Positions 23,564 to 32,705 of a DNA stretch of 40,837 nucleotides are shown piece after piece. The notes beneath the pieces are model-generated. The model was given only the letters and a program-made list of their open reading frames with translations, was not told where the DNA came from and ran no database searches. The position numbers and the translations under genes are program-made. Source of the DNA: Pseudomonadota bacterium (GTDB taxonomy: Bacteria; Pseudomonadota; Gammaproteobacteria; Steroidobacterales; Woeseiaceae); NCBI GenBank assembly GCA_022574185.1, contig JACZSM010000020.1:1-40837 (forward strand), written 5' to 3'. Every line of letters starts with the position of its first letter. The first letter of the stretch is position 1.

Positions 23564-24223
23564 ATGCTCGCCGAACTGCAACGTCAACTGAACGACATCT
23601 ACCAGGTGGATCGCGCTTGTGACGTCCGGGATTACCTGATCACGGATCCGGCGCTGGCAAAGTTCATCGGCCAGGATGCAATGCTCAGCAACACGCACGA
23701 GACGCTGCTCCTGTCAGAAGACAATGATGGCCTGGCCCTGTCGCTGTTCCTCGACGGCGAAATGCTCGAGCGCCTTGAATCTGCCAGGCCGCTGGACTGT
23801 CTGCGCACCGAATTACTCGATGACCTTTGGAAGGTTCTCGAGGGCATCAGCCACTTCAATTGCCTTGTCTGGAAAGCCACGCAGAATCGCACCGTCTCGC
23901 TGCTTGAACTCGAATTGCAAGGCGAGATCGACAAGTATGTCAGTACGATGTTGATTGCATTGGGCCAGACCGATAATGCCCTGGTAAGGGGCTTGCACGG
24001 CTGGTTGTTCGACAACGTCAGTTTTCACGGCGATCTCGATGGCGAACAGCTGCAGCGATATCGATCGGCAAATAGCTATGCCGCGCGATTTTGCCACGGC
24101 TTGCAACCACAGCTGATCGATGACGACAGGCTCGCCCTTGCCGAACTGCGCCAGTTTTACCGCCTGCAGCTGCCCGAAAAGATCAGCCACATTCACACGC
24201 TGGCATGGTCGAGGCCCTGCTGA
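23564..24223 (+). CDS. Unrecognised protein, second gene of the ATPase operon
   Basis: 219 aa. The ATG at 23564 lies one base after the previous stop (TGAAATG), with GCCAAGAGA upstream. Features are an acidic helical protein with LNDIYQVDRACDVRDYLITDPALAKFIG, a beta-like segment ETLLLSEDNDGLALSLFLDGEMLERLE, LLDDLWKVLEGISHFNCLVWKA, and ELQGEIDKYVSTML. No known domain is recognised and no membrane segment seen. Tight coupling to the gene before and 121 bases to the ATPase gene after indicate one functional unit. The EGISHF and LELELQGEIDKY stretches look like conserved sites worth using as search seeds. Confidence 0.78.
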   Translation: MLAELQRQLNDIYQVDRACDVRDYLITDPALAKFIGQDAMLSNTHETLLLSEDNDGLALSLFLDGEMLERLESARPLDCLRTELLDDLWKVLEGISHFNCLVWKATQNRTVSLLELELQGEIDKYVSTMLIALGQTDNALVRGLHGWLFDNVSFHGDLDGEQLQRYRSANSYAARFCHGLQPQLIDDDRLALAELRQFYRLQLPEKISHIHTLAWSRPC

Positions 24224-24344
24224 CGGTGAGCTCATTCGGCAATACACGACAAAGTGCATCGTCGAATGACCAGATTATGGAATCTTGCGCTCGCTACAGC
24301 GTGTATTAAAGGAATAATACTAATAACTGGCACTTTCCGATCGC

Positions 24345-25598
24345 ATGCAGATGCAAGCAAATCACTCCTTACTGGGCAATCAGGCGTTTGCGGAGGACGC
24401 CGGATCGCTGATCACGATCAAGTACCTGTCGCATCACGATGGGTTGGCATTCCTGCAGTCGGCGCTGCGCAATCCCGATGGCATCGGTCTTCTGCACGGA
24501 CCGGCAGGCTCTGGCAAAACCACCACGGTGCGCGAGTTGGCCCTGCAATTGTCCAGCGACACTGAGATTGCATTCATCGACGGTATGCAACTCAAGCCAC
24601 GCGGCCTGTTGACGAGAATACTGTGTCAATTTGGCTTCGAGTCCAGCGCCGACGCCGACGAAGAATTGCTCAAAACACTCCACCAGTTTGCTATTGTGCA
24701 GACACGCTCATGGCAGTCCCCGGTGCTGATCATCGACAACGTTGATCGTATGTACCCGAGCACACTGCGTATATTAAATGCGCTTGCAGGTATTTCGGTG
24801 CAGGGAAGATTCGCGTTGCGTTTCATTCTCACGGGCACTAAAGACCTCGGTACGCTTATCAGTTCAGACGGCATGGGCAGCATTGCTTATCGCGACCCTG
24901 GCACTTTTTCGATGCAGCCATTGTCCGCAAAGGAAACGATGATTTACTTGCACGCCAGGTTGCACGCTGCGGGTAGTGGGTGTGCGGAGACAGTTTTTCC
25001 ATTCGATGTCTGCGATCGTCTGCACGATCAGTCGGGTGGGTGGCCGGGTTCACTGAATCATTACGCGCTTGAGGCCATGCTGCGTTCCGCGGATATCCCG
25101 ATCAGCGTCGTTGATACTTACGCTCCGAATGAAAACATCGATCCAACCGATGTGGATATTCCGGTATTGGGTGTCTGCGAGGGAGTCGGTCGCATACCAC
25201 CAAGCCTCGTTGTAACGAAAGACGGTGAACTGCTGCAGGATTACACGTTCACGGAAAAAAAGGTCCTGATCGGTCGCTCAGATTTTGCAGATATCGTCGT
25301 CGACGACGACTTTGTGAGCAAGTTGCATATTGTACTGCTGCTGTATTCCGATGCCCTGATACTGCTCGATCTGAACAGTGCCAACGGCACGACCGTCAAT
25401 TCGGAAATTGTCACAAAGACCATACTTCAGGACGACGACGTTATTTCCTTGGGCCAGCACCGACTCAAAGTCAAGCACGCACCCGCAATCAGTGAAGAAA
25501 TGGCGGAGGTCATGAAGTCAGCCGACACGCTCAAAATGAAAAACTTCATCGATATTCGCCGCCAGCGGGCAAGACGCCGCACAAAAGCTGCAGGCTAG
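24345..25598 (+). CDS. ExeA-like AAA ATPase fused to an FHA domain
   Basis: 417 aa from the ATG at 24345 (another ATG at 24351). Residues about 25-255 are an ExeA/AAA_22-type ATPase: a YLSHHDGLAFLQSAL lead-in, Walker A GPAGSGKTT (52-60, Lys58), Walker B LIIDNVDR (Asp131, with Asn in place of the usual Glu), and ILTGTKDLG sensor-1-like Thr. Residues about 300-380 are an FHA phosphothreonine-binding domain with IGRSDFADIV (Gly310-Arg311), SKLHIVLL (Ser325, His328) and NSANGTTVN (Asn347). FHA domains read phosphothreonine, so this ATPase may be recruited or controlled by a Ser/Thr kinase, none of which is visible here. The basic tail (RRQRARRRTKAAG) could bind nucleic acid. ExeA-type ATPases usually act in secretion or peptidoglycan remodelling. 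Confidence 0.87.
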   Translation: MQMQANHSLLGNQAFAEDAGSLITIKYLSHHDGLAFLQSALRNPDGIGLLHGPAGSGKTTTVRELALQLSSDTEIAFIDGMQLKPRGLLTRILCQFGFESSADADEELLKTLHQFAIVQTRSWQSPVLIIDNVDRMYPSTLRILNALAGISVQGRFALRFILTGTKDLGTLISSDGMGSIAYRDPGTFSMQPLSAKETMIYLHARLHAAGSGCAETVFPFDVCDRLHDQSGGWPGSLNHYALEAMLRSADIPISVVDTYAPNENIDPTDVDIPVLGVCEGVGRIPPSLVVTKDGELLQDYTFTEKKVLIGRSDFADIVVDDDFVSKLHIVLLLYSDALILLDLNSANGTTVNSEIVTKTILQDDDVISLGQHRLKVKHAPAISEEMAEVMKSADTLKMKNFIDIRRQRARRRTKAAG

Positions 25599-25656
25599 TG
25601 CAGCAACTCCCAATTCCTAATGTAATTTCGCAGAAAAATTACCGCGGAAACGTTTA

Positions 25657-26133
25657 TTACTCGCCGGCCTCTGCATCGGCTTCTGTGTCGGCTTCTGCTG
25701 CTGGCAACGCAAGGTTGCTGTTGAAGATGTCGCGATACATTTGCCATTTGCCGTCAATATGTCGCCAAATTTCGATGTATTTACCGACGTCGATTGTTGT
25801 TCCGTCGGCATCGGCTATGGTGAATGAGCCTACTTTGTAACCGACATCACCGTGCGCATACACGTCGCTGTCTTGCAATTCGACGGCCAAGCCAGCGGCA
25901 TAAAAACCACCAAAAAATTCTTCGATAGCGGATCGGCCATGCACCGTTTCGCCGTTCGGTGGCATTATTGCGCCGTCCTCTGCATATACTGCGGCAATTA
26001 ACGCTGCATCGTTCGTGTCATAAGCGGACTGCCAAACGTCACGCATTGCCTTGAGTCCGTCCAGATCTGTCTGCGGGGCCTGCATACATCCCGTGATCAA
26101 CAGGGTCAACGCCAGGATTGTTAGTTTTTTCAT
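25657..26133 (-). CDS. Lipoprotein with NTF2-like (SnoaL/DUF4440) fold
   Basis: 158 aa. The N-terminus MKKLTILALTLLITGC is a lipoprotein signal with the modified Cys at residue 16. The mature part has the NTF2-like pattern: LKAMRDVWQSAYDTNDAALIAAVYAEDGAIMPPNGETVHGRSAIEEFF, DVYAHGDVGYKVGSFTI, and KYIEIWRHIDGKWQMYRDIF. Proteins of this type often bind small ligands or are ketosteroid-isomerase-like, but the catalytic residues are not assured. The C-terminal tail EADTEADAEAGE is low complexity. It is predicted to sit in the outer or inner membrane facing the periplasm. It lies 39 bases downstream of the DUF6065 gene on the same strand and may be co-transcribed with it. Confidence 0.83.
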   Translation of the reverse strand: MKKLTILALTLLITGCMQAPQTDLDGLKAMRDVWQSAYDTNDAALIAAVYAEDGAIMPPNGETVHGRSAIEEFFGGFYAAGLAVELQDSDVYAHGDVGYKVGSFTIADADGTTIDVGKYIEIWRHIDGKWQMYRDIFNSNLALPAAEADTEADAEAGE

Positions 26134-26172
26134 TGGAGTCTCCTCTTATGCTTCTATTGTGCGCCAATTTTA

Positions 26173-26913
26173 TCAGCTACGCCTGAAGTTCTTCATCTGA
26201 ATCTTGGTCTGATGTCCGGCAAAGGCATTGCCCATCGAATCCTGACCCTTCATATACGTGCGTTGCCATTTCGCCTTTGCGGCATCGGAATCGGCGTCTT
26301 TTAAATCAGCATTGAATGCCACTCGGGTCTTTCGCCACGCGTCATATTGACCGAATAGCTTGGTGTTGTGGTGGATGTTTTGAATTTGAGGATCGAATTT
26401 GCGTATGTAATGCCGCGGGTACGGCAGAATCCTGCAAATTGGCTCGCCTGCATCGAATTGTACCTTGTGTCGCGGCCTCGTGAACTTCCAATTCATCGTA
26501 AATGAAAATGGTGCCCAATCGGTTTCGATCAGGCCCTCGAGTGGCGCAATGCCATCCTTGGGGCAGTTGGTCGGTCCTTTAACCCACAGATTATGCGACT
26601 TGCTGGTGCGAAATAAATAACCCAGCGTAAACGTGAGGACGCCATGGCCGAAGTGGGAGCTGATCAGCGGCGATTCCTGGCCCTGGTATTTGATCTTGAT
26701 AGCATCTATGCCTTCCCTGCCGTTCCATTTGGCAGTAAATGCGACCGGACACAAAATATCCCAGCCGACCTGATTGGCGATCGCTACGGGAAGGCATCGA
26801 TAAGCGAAACGATCGACCGTAGCGTCCATCCACTGTCGCGACCGTTCGGCGGTCTGCAGGACCATCGGTTTTTCGATGATCTCGTACGCGGTGATCTGCA
26901 GATTTTCCTTCAC
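26173..26913 (-). CDS. DUF6065 family protein
   Basis: 246 aa. It begins with KENLQITAYEIIEKPMVLQTAERSRQWMDATVDRFAYRCLPVAIANQVGWDILCP, the pattern I recall for DUF6065 (RxWMDATxxRFAYRCLPxxIAN-x-GWxILCP), followed by FTAKWNGREGIDAIKIKY, SHFGHGVLTFTLGYLFRTS and GPTNCPKDGIAPLEGLIETDW. This is a family of unknown function found in bacteria and sometimes near secondary-metabolite genes. Soluble, no signal peptide. It is upstream of the lipoprotein gene on the same strand. A short perfect hairpin lies 34 bases before its start. Function unknown. Confidence 0.78.
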   Translation of the reverse strand: MKENLQITAYEIIEKPMVLQTAERSRQWMDATVDRFAYRCLPVAIANQVGWDILCPVAFTAKWNGREGIDAIKIKYQGQESPLISSHFGHGVLTFTLGYLFRTSKSHNLWVKGPTNCPKDGIAPLEGLIETDWAPFSFTMNWKFTRPRHKVQFDAGEPICRILPYPRHYIRKFDPQIQNIHHNTKLFGQYDAWRKTRVAFNADLKDADSDAAKAKWQRTYMKGQDSMGNAFAGHQTKIQMKNFRRS

Positions 26914-26946
26914 GGCGTTCCCCAGTTAATTTCAAACCTGACGCGA

Positions 26947-26964
26947 TTGTAGCGTGGGCTACAA
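26947..26964. repeat. Perfect 7-base-arm hairpin upstream of the DUF6065 gene
   Basis: TTGTAGC-GTGG-GCTACAA is a perfect inverted repeat with a 4-base loop. It lies 34 bases upstream of the DUF6065 start and 85 bases beyond the 3' end of the GGDEF-EAL gene. There is no run of T on either side, so it is not a standard terminator. It may be an operator, or a hairpin in the 5' untranslated region. Confidence 0.5.
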
Positions 26965-27048
26965 GCAAAAGCTGGAGCGGCAAGCAGCAGTTTGGATTAT
27001 TTGCAAAACAGGGGTCGAACGCCGCTGTGTGAGTGTATGCGCTGGGCC

Positions 27049-29154
27049 TTAGAGGGTGACTACCACATCCACGGATTTGTGGCGCCGGACTAATTCTTCC
27101 AACTCGTTTGCGGGCAGTGGCTTGCTGAACAGGAATCCCTGGATCTCGTCGCACTGATGTTTTCGCAGGAATTCGAGTTGCTCCTCAAATTCGACACCTT
27201 CTGCGATGACCTTCAAGCCCAGCTCTTTTGCCATCGCGAGGATAGCGGTGCAAATAGTCGCGCCATCTGCGTTCTGGTGCAGTCCTTGCACGAAAGATCG
27301 ATCGATCTTCAGAGCGTTCAATGGAAACTGCTTGAGGTACGCCAGAGATGAGTAACCGGTGCCAAAGTCGTCAACCGAGAGTCGGAATCCCGCTTCTCGC
27401 AATGAAACCAGTGCCGCGACAGTCTCTTGCACATCAGTCATCAACATGCTTTCCGTAATTTCGAGCTCGAGGAGTTGCGGTCGGACTGCTGCTTTCTCAA
27501 CGATGTTCAGGACCGTGTGCAGGAAGTCGCCACCACTGATTTGTTTGCTCGAGACATTGACAGCAATGCTGAGCTTATCCAGATCACTGTCCTGCCACTT
27601 ACGCAACTGGGCGCACGCTTCGCGAATCACCCACTCGCCGACTTGTTCAATGAGACCGGTATCCTCGGCGATCGGAATAAAATCTCCTGGTGAAATCCAG
27701 CCACGCTCGGCATGGTTCCACCGTAGCAGCGCCTCGACACCGACGATTGACCACGTCGCTATCTCGACCTTCGGCTGATAATGCAGACAAAACTCCCCGT
27801 TGGCGATTGCCTTGCGCAGGTCGGCTTCCAGATCAAGACGCTCGAGCGAGCGAGTACGCATCGTGTCTGAATAAAATCGGTACATGTTCCGGCCAGCGGA
27901 CTTGGCCCGATACATCGCAATATCTGCATTCATCATCAGGTCTTCTACATTGTCGCCATCTCCTGGAAACATGGCGATACCGACGCTTGGTGTGACGACA
28001 AATTGGTGGTCCTTAAAATTGAATGGAGCTGCCAGTGCATCCACGATGCGCTTCGCAACCACGGAGGTCTCTTCTTCATATTTGATATTCGTCATGAGGA
28101 TGACGAACTCATCACCTCCCACGCGCGAGAGTTGCACATTGGGCAGGTCCTGCGTGTCCAGCCTGGCAACATAATCCGAATTTCGGACGCAATTCTCCAG
28201 TCGTTTAGCAACCGACTTGAGCAACATATCGCCGACACTATGCCCCAATGTATCGTTTATGCGTTTGAAACGATCAAGGTCAATAAAGAGCAGGGCTATC
28301 GACGTTTCTTCGCGTCTGCCAATCGCGATTGCGAGCCGCAAGTCTCGCAGGAATTGTTGACGATTTGGCAGCCCGGTAAGATTGTCATAGTAGGCAAGCC
28401 GATGAATTTTGGCTGCCGATTCCTTACGGTCTGTGATGTCTCGCACAATGGCCAGCACATTGTTCTCATCTCGCGCTATCAGGCGGGTCTCACAGTATCG
28501 TTTATTGTCGGCGAGCACATGCTCGCAGACATGCACGCCTCCTTTTGCCAATGCGACATGCATGAACTCGCGTACCGTCTTGGCAACGGCCGGCGGGAAA
28601 AATGATTCCAGTGGTTGCCCAATATGGTTTTCGCAACCGTCCGAGTAACGCATATCACCGCCTACGAGCTCCTGAATTACACCCTTCGAATCAATGCTCA
28701 GTATCATGTCCGGAATGGCTTTGAGAAGGGCGCGAGTCTTTTGCTCCGCGCGCCTTAGATCGGCGAAGGCCGCTTTCGCTCGCAAAAGGTAGCGAACGCG
28801 ATGCGGAAGTACAGCCCACGCGATGGGTTTCCTGATGAAATCGGTTGCGCCGAGATCATAGGCGCGATTAATTGATTCAGTATCGTCGTTGCCGGTGATC
28901 ATGATGACTGGAATGTCTGCCGTCGATTTGCGTGCGCGAATTTCCTGGCATACCGAGAATCCATCAGTGCCGGGCATTTCAACATCCAGCAAGATGATAT
29001 CGGGTTGCAGCGCAGACAAGGCTTCGAGCGCGGATACGCCGTCAGGGAAGCACGATACATTGAAGCCGGTCGGCCCCAGTGACTGCTCGCAGAGTAAACG
29101 TACGGCCGGATCATCGTCCACAACCATCACCACTGGATTTGAGCTGTCAGTCAT
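27049..29154 (-). CDS. REC-PAS-GGDEF-EAL cyclic-di-GMP signalling protein
   Basis: 701 aa. Receiver domain 1-125 with VVDDD and phospho-acceptor Asp57 (IILLD); PAS-like domain about 140-245 ([30 protein letters not shown]). The GGDEF domain (about 250-430) has [29 protein letters not shown], and intact GGDEF at 346-350. The EAL domain (about 440-690) has intact [27 protein letters not shown], and IAEGVE. Both halves look catalytic, so it could make or degrade c-di-GMP depending on phosphorylation. There is an insert of about 12 residues before GGDEF ([14 protein letters not shown]), and no canonical RxxD inhibitory site at its usual place. Its start overlaps the hybrid kinase stop in ATGA, so it is the likely output of that kinase. 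Confidence 0.92.
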   Translation of the reverse strand: MTDSSNPVVMVVDDDPAVRLLCEQSLGPTGFNVSCFPDGVSALEALSALQPDIILLDVEMPGTDGFSVCQEIRARKSTADIPVIMITGNDDTESINRAYDLGATDFIRKPIAWAVLPHRVRYLLRAKAAFADLRRAEQKTRALLKAIPDMILSIDSKGVIQELVGGDMRYSDGCENHIGQPLESFFPPAVAKTVREFMHVALAKGGVHVCEHVLADNKRYCETRLIARDENNVLAIVRDITDRKESAAKIHRLAYYDNLTGLPNRQQFLRDLRLAIAIGRREETSIALLFIDLDRFKRINDTLGHSVGDMLLKSVAKRLENCVRNSDYVARLDTQDLPNVQLSRVGGDEFVILMTNIKYEEETSVVAKRIVDALAAPFNFKDHQFVVTPSVGIAMFPGDGDNVEDLMMNADIAMYRAKSAGRNMYRFYSDTMRTRSLERLDLEADLRKAIANGEFCLHYQPKVEIATWSIVGVEALLRWNHAERGWISPGDFIPIAEDTGLIEQVGEWVIREACAQLRKWQDSDLDKLSIAVNVSSKQISGGDFLHTVLNIVEKAAVRPQLLELEITESMLMTDVQETVAALVSLREAGFRLSVDDFGTGYSSLAYLKQFPLNALKIDRSFVQGLHQNADGATICTAILAMAKELGLKVIAEGVEFEEQLEFLRKHQCDEIQGFLFSKPLPANELEELVRRHKSVDVVVTL

Positions 29155-32123
29155 GCTGCTGTGTCGTGCATTTCTCTGTTCAGCGCGTCAACGACGCGGC
29201 GATATTCCGCATTGAATTGCATGAGCAGAGATGCGGCGCCGTTGAGATCATCGCGGCGGCCCATCGATTCGAATCGCTTGCCGAGATCGGCAAGCACTTT
29301 GGCGCCGACGTTGGCGCTGGACGATTTCAGTGCGTGGGCAGCTTCGACCAGCGCATTCGCATCCGCTTTGTCGATAGCCGTGCGTAGATTGACCAGGAGT
29401 TCCTTTGAGGTCTCGAGATACAGGTTGATTACTTTGCTCAGCAAACAGGGCTCCCCGGGTTGCTGAAGCTTGCGGATAGTGTTGAGGGCATTGGGTTCGA
29501 GGACGACGGTGTCAGTCTCGAAATTGGCCGGTAGCGTATCGGTTCTGATCAACTTGTTATTTGTCGGGCTCGATTCGAGCGGTGTCGGTTCGATGCTGTT
29601 CGACGCGCCAGTTGTCGCCTTCGATTCGAGCGGTGTTGGATTGTTGCTGTTCGACGCGCTGGCTGTCGCCTTCGATTCGATTGGTGCGGCGGTCGCCGAC
29701 AGATCGGCCAAATGTGCTGATAGCACATCGAAGAGACTGGCGATGTTAAATGGCTTGCTCAGGTAGTCGTCCATCCCGGCCGCCAGGCATCGATCTCGAT
29801 CGCCCTGCAGGGCATTGGCTGTGAGTGCGATTATGGGCGTCCGCGATTGCTTCTGCTTGGCTTCCCATTGACGGATGAACCGGGTTGCTTCATAGCCATC
29901 CATTTCGGGCATCTGGCAGTCCATGAGTACGGCATCCCAAGACGCGCCCTGGTACTTCGCCACCGCTTCGCGACCGTTTTTGGCAACGGTCACGCGACAA
30001 CCCATTTCGACGAGCATTGATCGCGCTACTTCCTGATTGACCAGGTTGTCATCTACTACCAGAACATGTGCGCCAAGGTTTGCCGGCTTACGATAAATCC
30101 CGGTCTTTGCCATCGGGTTCTCGCGGGTTTGCGCCGTGGTGGTGTCGGCCAACGTCCTTGTCAGGCAGTCATACAAATCGGCGCGTCTGACCGGTTTGGT
30201 CAAGTGTGCGCTGATTCCGGCTTCCTGGATCTCGCTATTTTGCACATTTCCCGTCACCGAACTGAGCAGCACCAGCACCAGATCGGCCAAGGTCGGCGTC
30301 GCCTGCACGGCCCGCGCGAGATCCAGTCCGTCCATCTCGGGCATCTGCATGTCCAGTAACAGCACGTCATACGATTCGCTGCTATGCGCCGTTTGCCGTA
30401 GTCGCTCCAGGGCAAGGGCCCCGGATGTTGCTTCGGTGACGTCCATGCGCCAGCTTTCGAGTTGCAGTCGCAGAATTTTCCTGTTGGTTGCATTGTCATC
30501 CACGATCAGTGCACGCATTCCGGCGAGAAGCTCCGGTTTCAGGGTCAATGTGTCGGGTTCACCGTTTTCCAGCCGCGTTGTGAACCAGAACACCGAGCCT
30601 CGGCCCGGCTCGCTGTTCACGCCGATATCACCGTTCATCAGAGCGACCAATTGTTTGGCAATTGCCAGTCCCAGTCCGGTGCCATCAGTTCTGCGCGTGT
30701 CGGAACTGTCCTCTTGCGAGAAGGAGTCGAAAATCAAGGCCTGGCTCTCTGCTTTGATGCCAATACCCGTATCTCGAATCTCGAATCGAAACAGCGTCGA
30801 CCCAGCCTCGGTACTGATCTCCCTGACGCGAACCACGATCTCGCCTTTTTCCGTAAATTTCACCGCATTGCTGATGAGATTAATCAGCACCTGCCGCAGG
30901 CGTATCGCGTCGCCACGCATGCCCCTGGGGATATCTGGCGGAATATCCACGATCAGCTCCAGGCCCTTCCTGTGTGCGAGCTCGGCGAGCAGGGCGACGC
31001 TACTTTCGATCATCCTGCGAAAATCGAACGGCGCAACCGCCAACTCCAGCTTGCCGGCCTCGATTTTGGAGAAGTCCAGGATGTCATTGATGATGGCCAG
31101 CAAGGCATCGCCGGACTGGCGAATGGTAGTGGCGTAGTCTCGCTGGCGGTCATCCAGCTGCGTCGTTGAGAGCAGCAATTCTGTCATGCCCAACACGCCG
31201 TTCATCGGCGTTCGTATTTCGTGACTCATGCGCGCAAGAAATTCACTTTTGGCAAGACTTGCGGCTTCCGCGATTTTTTTGGCCTCTTCAGAGGCTGCAA
31301 CAGCAGCCGTAAGATTTTGCGTGCGTTGGATTACCCTCTTTTCCAGCTCCGCACGATGCTTACCCAGTCGCTTGTCTCTGATGTGTATCTCGCGCAGCAT
31401 GAGGTTGAAACCGGCGTTCAACGAATCTATCTCATCACTCTCATCGCCAACCTCTACAGGTATTTGCAGCGAATAGTCCTGTGTGTCTGACACGATCCGC
31501 ATAAGATTTGCGAGCTCAAGAATCGGCCCGGAGACCGTCCGATTCAATTGCACAGAGAGAACGTATGCGACGACTATGGCGAACAGGAATGCGACTCCGG
31601 TGATGTAGGCAAGTGAAATCAGGGATTCAACGAGGCTTGATAGTGCGGCTCGCATCTGCACGACACCGAGCTGCTCGCCATCGAACAGGACCGGAACCAG
31701 GACGTCGATGAACTGAAATCCACTGATACGAACTGTCGCTTGTTGCGATTGAAAGTTCTCCGTTCGCCATGCAACGTCGGCCTCAGATATCGACGGGACA
31801 TCGCTCGACGAGTTGCTGGAATTCTCAAATCGCGCAATCAGGCCGCCGGTTGGATTACGCAGCTCGGCGAAAACGATATACTTTTGTTCTTCAAGTGATG
31901 CCAGGATTTCGGTTGCACGAGCCGTATCGCCGAAGGTAAGAGCGCCAACGCTGTTTTTTGCAATAAGACTCGCGACAGAGACGTAGTGGTCCGCCATGTC
32001 CTGACGTTTTGACATGATTTCGGTCAATAGAAACGTAATGGAGGCCAGAAAAACAGCGGTCATCGTTGCAATAACCGAGATTACCTGCAACTTGTGACGA
32101 ATCGACTTTTTCGGGTTATGCAT
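29151..32123 (-). CDS. Hybrid histidine kinase: CHASE8-like sensor, HAMP, HisKA, HATPase, REC, REC, Hpt
   Basis: 990 aa. Membrane helix 11-36, periplasmic region about 40-160 ([34 protein letters not shown], similar to the CHASE8 domain of YfiN/TpbB), membrane helix about 168-191, HAMP about 192-245, and a coiled coil. The HisKA domain has His301 in SHEIRTP. The ATPase has [16 protein letters not shown] and GTGLGLAIA. Two receivers carry Asp591 and Asp735, and the Hpt domain carries His930 (AAHALKSSS). A low-complexity linker with a 17-residue repeat joins REC2 to Hpt (about 813-853). It starts immediately after the stop of the YfiR-family gene and overlaps the c-di-GMP gene. In the YfiBNR system YfiR inhibits the CHASE8 protein YfiN; here the same sensor type drives a kinase. 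Confidence 0.92.
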   Translation of the reverse strand: MHNPKKSIRHKLQVISVIATMTAVFLASITFLLTEIMSKRQDMADHYVSVASLIAKNSVGALTFGDTARATEILASLEEQKYIVFAELRNPTGGLIARFENSSNSSSDVPSISEADVAWRTENFQSQQATVRISGFQFIDVLVPVLFDGEQLGVVQMRAALSSLVESLISLAYITGVAFLFAIVVAYVLSVQLNRTVSGPILELANLMRIVSDTQDYSLQIPVEVGDESDEIDSLNAGFNLMLREIHIRDKRLGKHRAELEKRVIQRTQNLTAAVAASEEAKKIAEAASLAKSEFLARMSHEIRTPMNGVLGMTELLLSTTQLDDRQRDYATTIRQSGDALLAIINDILDFSKIEAGKLELAVAPFDFRRMIESSVALLAELAHRKGLELIVDIPPDIPRGMRGDAIRLRQVLINLISNAVKFTEKGEIVVRVREISTEAGSTLFRFEIRDTGIGIKAESQALIFDSFSQEDSSDTRRTDGTGLGLAIAKQLVALMNGDIGVNSEPGRGSVFWFTTRLENGEPDTLTLKPELLAGMRALIVDDNATNRKILRLQLESWRMDVTEATSGALALERLRQTAHSSESYDVLLLDMQMPEMDGLDLARAVQATPTLADLVLVLLSSVTGNVQNSEIQEAGISAHLTKPVRRADLYDCLTRTLADTTTAQTRENPMAKTGIYRKPANLGAHVLVVDDNLVNQEVARSMLVEMGCRVTVAKNGREAVAKYQGASWDAVLMDCQMPEMDGYEATRFIRQWEAKQKQSRTPIIALTANALQGDRDRCLAAGMDDYLSKPFNIASLFDVLSAHLADLSATAAPIESKATASASNSNNPTPLESKATTGASNSIEPTPLESSPTNNKLIRTDTLPANFETDTVVLEPNALNTIRKLQQPGEPCLLSKVINLYLETSKELLVNLRTAIDKADANALVEAAHALKSSSANVGAKVLADLGKRFESMGRRDDLNGAASLLMQFNAEYRRVVDALNREMHDTAA
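29565..29690 (-). repeat. 51-base tandem repeat in the kinase linker
   Basis: The unit coding for about 17 residues (pattern [17 protein letters not shown]) occurs about 2.4 times, with starts of the shared CGATTCGA string at 29571, 29622 and 29673, exactly 51 bases apart. It keeps the reading frame and lies in the flexible linker between the second receiver and the Hpt domain, so copy number changes would alter linker length without breaking the protein. Confidence 0.8.
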
Positions 32124-32705
32124 CTATTTGTCCCCTGCCTGTTCGTCACCGACGATTATCGCTAGCTCGAGCAGGCGAGCGTCGATCCGCAGTCCCGCTA
32201 TCTCACTCGATCGAACATTGATCTCGAATATCACGCGGTCGTTCTCAATCTCCAGATTGAGGATGCCACCCAGGTGCGCAAATCCCTGCGTATCGGCGAT
32301 AGTCAGGATTGGCGATGTCTTCAGCTTGGCAAGGATCGACGTCAGTCGTGATTTCTCGGAACGGCTGATGAAGAGGATATGGCACCTGTCCCGGGCGGAT
32401 TGCAGGTTCTGCAGCCGTTCAGTCGTCAGTGGACGTCCACCGACTTGCTTGTCACGCAGTGCGTCGAATGCAGGTCCGAAGGGGTCGTCGCCCAATACGC
32501 AGACGTGCAGGCTGCGGCCGCTATCGCTGGTTTGTGGCCATTGGATAAACTTTGCCACCTGGACGATGAGAGCGGCCTTGACGTCATATTCCGGGAAAGT
32601 CTCAGCTGCCCAGGCCGATCCCACGTTCAGAGATGGGCTGGTCGATACGATTAAGGCGATTGCGATAAACAGTCGTCGAAAACTGAATCGGATCAGAATA
32701 CCCAT
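32124..32705 (-). CDS. YfiR-family (DUF4154) periplasmic protein
   Basis: 193 aa with an N-terminal signal sequence (about 1-33, ending SAWA). The mature part matches YfiR: FPEYDVKAALIVQVAKFIQWP, LHVCVLGDDPFGPAFDAL, GRPLTTERLQNLQSARDRCHILFISRSEK, PILTIADTQGFAHLGGILNLEIENDRVIFEINV. In Pseudomonas, YfiR is a periplasmic redox-sensitive inhibitor of the diguanylate cyclase YfiN. Here two Cys are visible in the mature chain (VCV, RCH). The start overlaps the end of the outer-membrane gene by 13 bases, and its stop abuts the ATG of the CHASE8-like kinase, so all are one operon. The inferred role is to gate that kinase from the periplasm. Confidence 0.87.
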   Translation of the reverse strand: MGILIRFSFRRLFIAIALIVSTSPSLNVGSAWAAETFPEYDVKAALIVQVAKFIQWPQTSDSGRSLHVCVLGDDPFGPAFDALRDKQVGGRPLTTERLQNLQSARDRCHILFISRSEKSRLTSILAKLKTSPILTIADTQGFAHLGGILNLEIENDRVIFEINVRSSEIAGLRIDARLLELAIIVGDEQAGDK

